From assembly GCA_020636045.1 (NCBI GenBank), contig JACJYP010000005.1:1-64000 (forward strand): DNA of 64,000 nucleotides, written 5' to 3'. Made by a program: the position numbers and the translations under genes. This document shows, one piece after another, positions 63,328-64,000 of the stretch. This DNA comes from Lewinellaceae bacterium (GTDB taxonomy: Bacteria > Bacteroidota > Bacteroidia > Chitinophagales > Saprospiraceae). The notes beneath the pieces were generated by a model. The model made no database searches. It was not told the DNA's origin and saw only the letters and a program-made list of their open reading frames with translations. Position 1 is the stretch's first letter; each line of letters opens with the position of its first letter.

Positions 63328-63357
63328 CAAAAATAAACCCAAACCTCAAATAGTCAA
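63328..63357 (-). promoter_or_regulatory. Putative promoter of the 48-residue gene
   Basis: On the minus strand TTG (63355-63357), a 19-base spacer and TATTTTTG (63328-63335) match the Bacteroidota promoter. The leader to the start codon would be about 145 bases. The remaining sequence of this gap (63177-63416) shows no gene. Confidence 0.5.
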
Positions 63358-63416
63358 GAGATCGTGCCGTTAAATTTTTTAATCGGATACAGTTTTGGCG
63401 GGAAAAATGCAAACGC

Positions 63417-64000
63417 CTAACCTTCCACCACCTCACTTTTTACTTCTGTTTCGGGCTGTTTTTTCAGCAGTGAAACCGCGATGCCTGCCAGCAGCATGAC
63501 GCCGATCACACCGAGCGACCAGCCGATCGGGATGTGCGTTTTCAGCGGGATCAGGATCATTTTGACCCCGATAAAGAACAGAATGGCGATCAGGCTGTAG
63601 CGCAGGTGTTCGAAACGGTCGAGTACGTTGGCCAGCACAAAATACAGCGAGCGCAGACCCAGAATAGCGAATATATTGGAGGAAAAAACGAGGAAAGGGT
63701 CGGTTGTAATAGAAAAAACGGCCGGTACCGAATCGAAAGCGAACAAGATGTCGGTCGTTTCGATGACCATCAGCGCTACGAACATGGGTGTTACCGCGCG
63801 TCTGCCTTGCTCGATCGTGAAGAAGTGGCCGTGGTCGTAGTTGTTGCTCACGGGGTAAAAGCGCCGGATCAGCCGGACCACGGAGCGTTTGTCGATGTTA
63901 TCGTCTTCCGCACCCGGGTTCAGCATTTTGTACGCGGAATACAGCAACAGTCCGCCGAAAATGTAAAACAGCCAGCTGAACTGATGCACCAGAGCGATAC
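63417..64000 (-). CDS. TerC-family integral membrane protein (partial)
   Basis: The C-terminal 190 or so residues; the 5' part lies beyond position 64000. Contains TMs and the TerC/Alx signature region MVIETTDILFAFDSVPAVFSITTDPFLVFSSNIFAILGLRSLYFVLA, followed by RYSLIAILFFIGVKMILIPL and a last TM IGWSLGVIGVMLLAGIAVSLL. TerC/Alx proteins are linked to manganese or other metal export and alkaline or tellurite stress, and some load metal into exported proteins. A short charged tail (KKQPETEVKSEVVEG) follows. Confidence 0.93.
   Translation of the reverse strand, partial: IALVHQFSWLFYIFGGLLLYSAYKMLNPGAEDDNIDKRSVVRLIRRFYPVSNNYDHGHFFTIEQGRRAVTPMFVALMVIETTDILFAFDSVPAVFSITTDPFLVFSSNIFAILGLRSLYFVLANVLDRFEHLRYSLIAILFFIGVKMILIPLKTHIPIGWSLGVIGVMLLAGIAVSLLKKQPETEVKSEVVEG

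Overview
The window looks like a chromosomal segment of a Bacteroidota bacterium, most likely from the Saprospiraceae/Lewinella side of the phylum. The evidence is: type IX secretion (T9SS) C-terminal sorting domains and a CHU_C-type C-terminus on large surface proteins; a TonB-dependent receptor next to a GLPGLI-family protein; a fused NagB/PIG-L deacetylase; Bacteroidota-style -7 promoter elements (TAnnTTTG) upstream of many genes; and a dcw cluster with an FtsL-like protein and a PASTA-tailed FtsI. No rRNA, tRNA, transposase, integrase or CRISPR array was seen.

Layout. 1-8.5 kb: two divergent T9SS surface proteins, a 2018-residue protein of nine DUF4397-type repeats and a Kazal/PKD protein. 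8.5-20.4 kb: a SnoaL-like lipoprotein, leuS with a large insertion, an ECF sigma factor translationally coupled to a membrane protein with a TonB-like C-terminus, ribA, a TPMT-like methyltransferase, an unknown 474-residue protein, a dockerin-like T9SS protein and two coupled DUF2157-like membrane proteins. 20.6-28.4 kb: a 1.3k-residue FG-GAP/CHU_C surface protein, a TonB-dependent receptor and a GLPGLI protein. 28.4-47.5 kb: the dcw cluster in the order mraZ-rsmH-ftsL-ftsI-murE-mraY-murD-ftsW-murG-[DUF389, MscS, small lipoprotein]-murC-ftsQ-ftsA-ftsZ, flanked by clear terminators. 47.5-58.1 kb: a TIR/SUMF1-like membrane protein with a frameshifted C-terminus, a 42-bp tandem repeat array, a small membrane protein, a PiT phosphate transporter, a TPR-histidine kinase, oligopeptidase B and the NagB/PIG-L fusion. 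58.5-62.9 kb: a phosphate ABC operon (pstSCA-CPBP protease-pstB) in which pstS and pstC are riddled with frameshifts. 63-64 kb: a 48-residue protein missed by length filters and the C-terminal part of a TerC-family protein that runs off the window.

How it fits together. The dcw block makes and polymerises the peptidoglycan precursor and builds the divisome. It carries MraZ-type TGGGN repeats in its promoter and, unusually, two further inverted pairs about 220-280 bp upstream. ftsAZ have their own promoter. Phosphate uptake is represented twice, by an intact PiT permease and by a pst operon that looks broken as sequenced. The most interesting leads are the LeuRS insertion domain, the three-site MraZ operator, the TIR-SUMF1 protein with a broken, variable-region-like C-terminus beside a twin-palindrome repeat array, and the dense frameshift cluster in pst.
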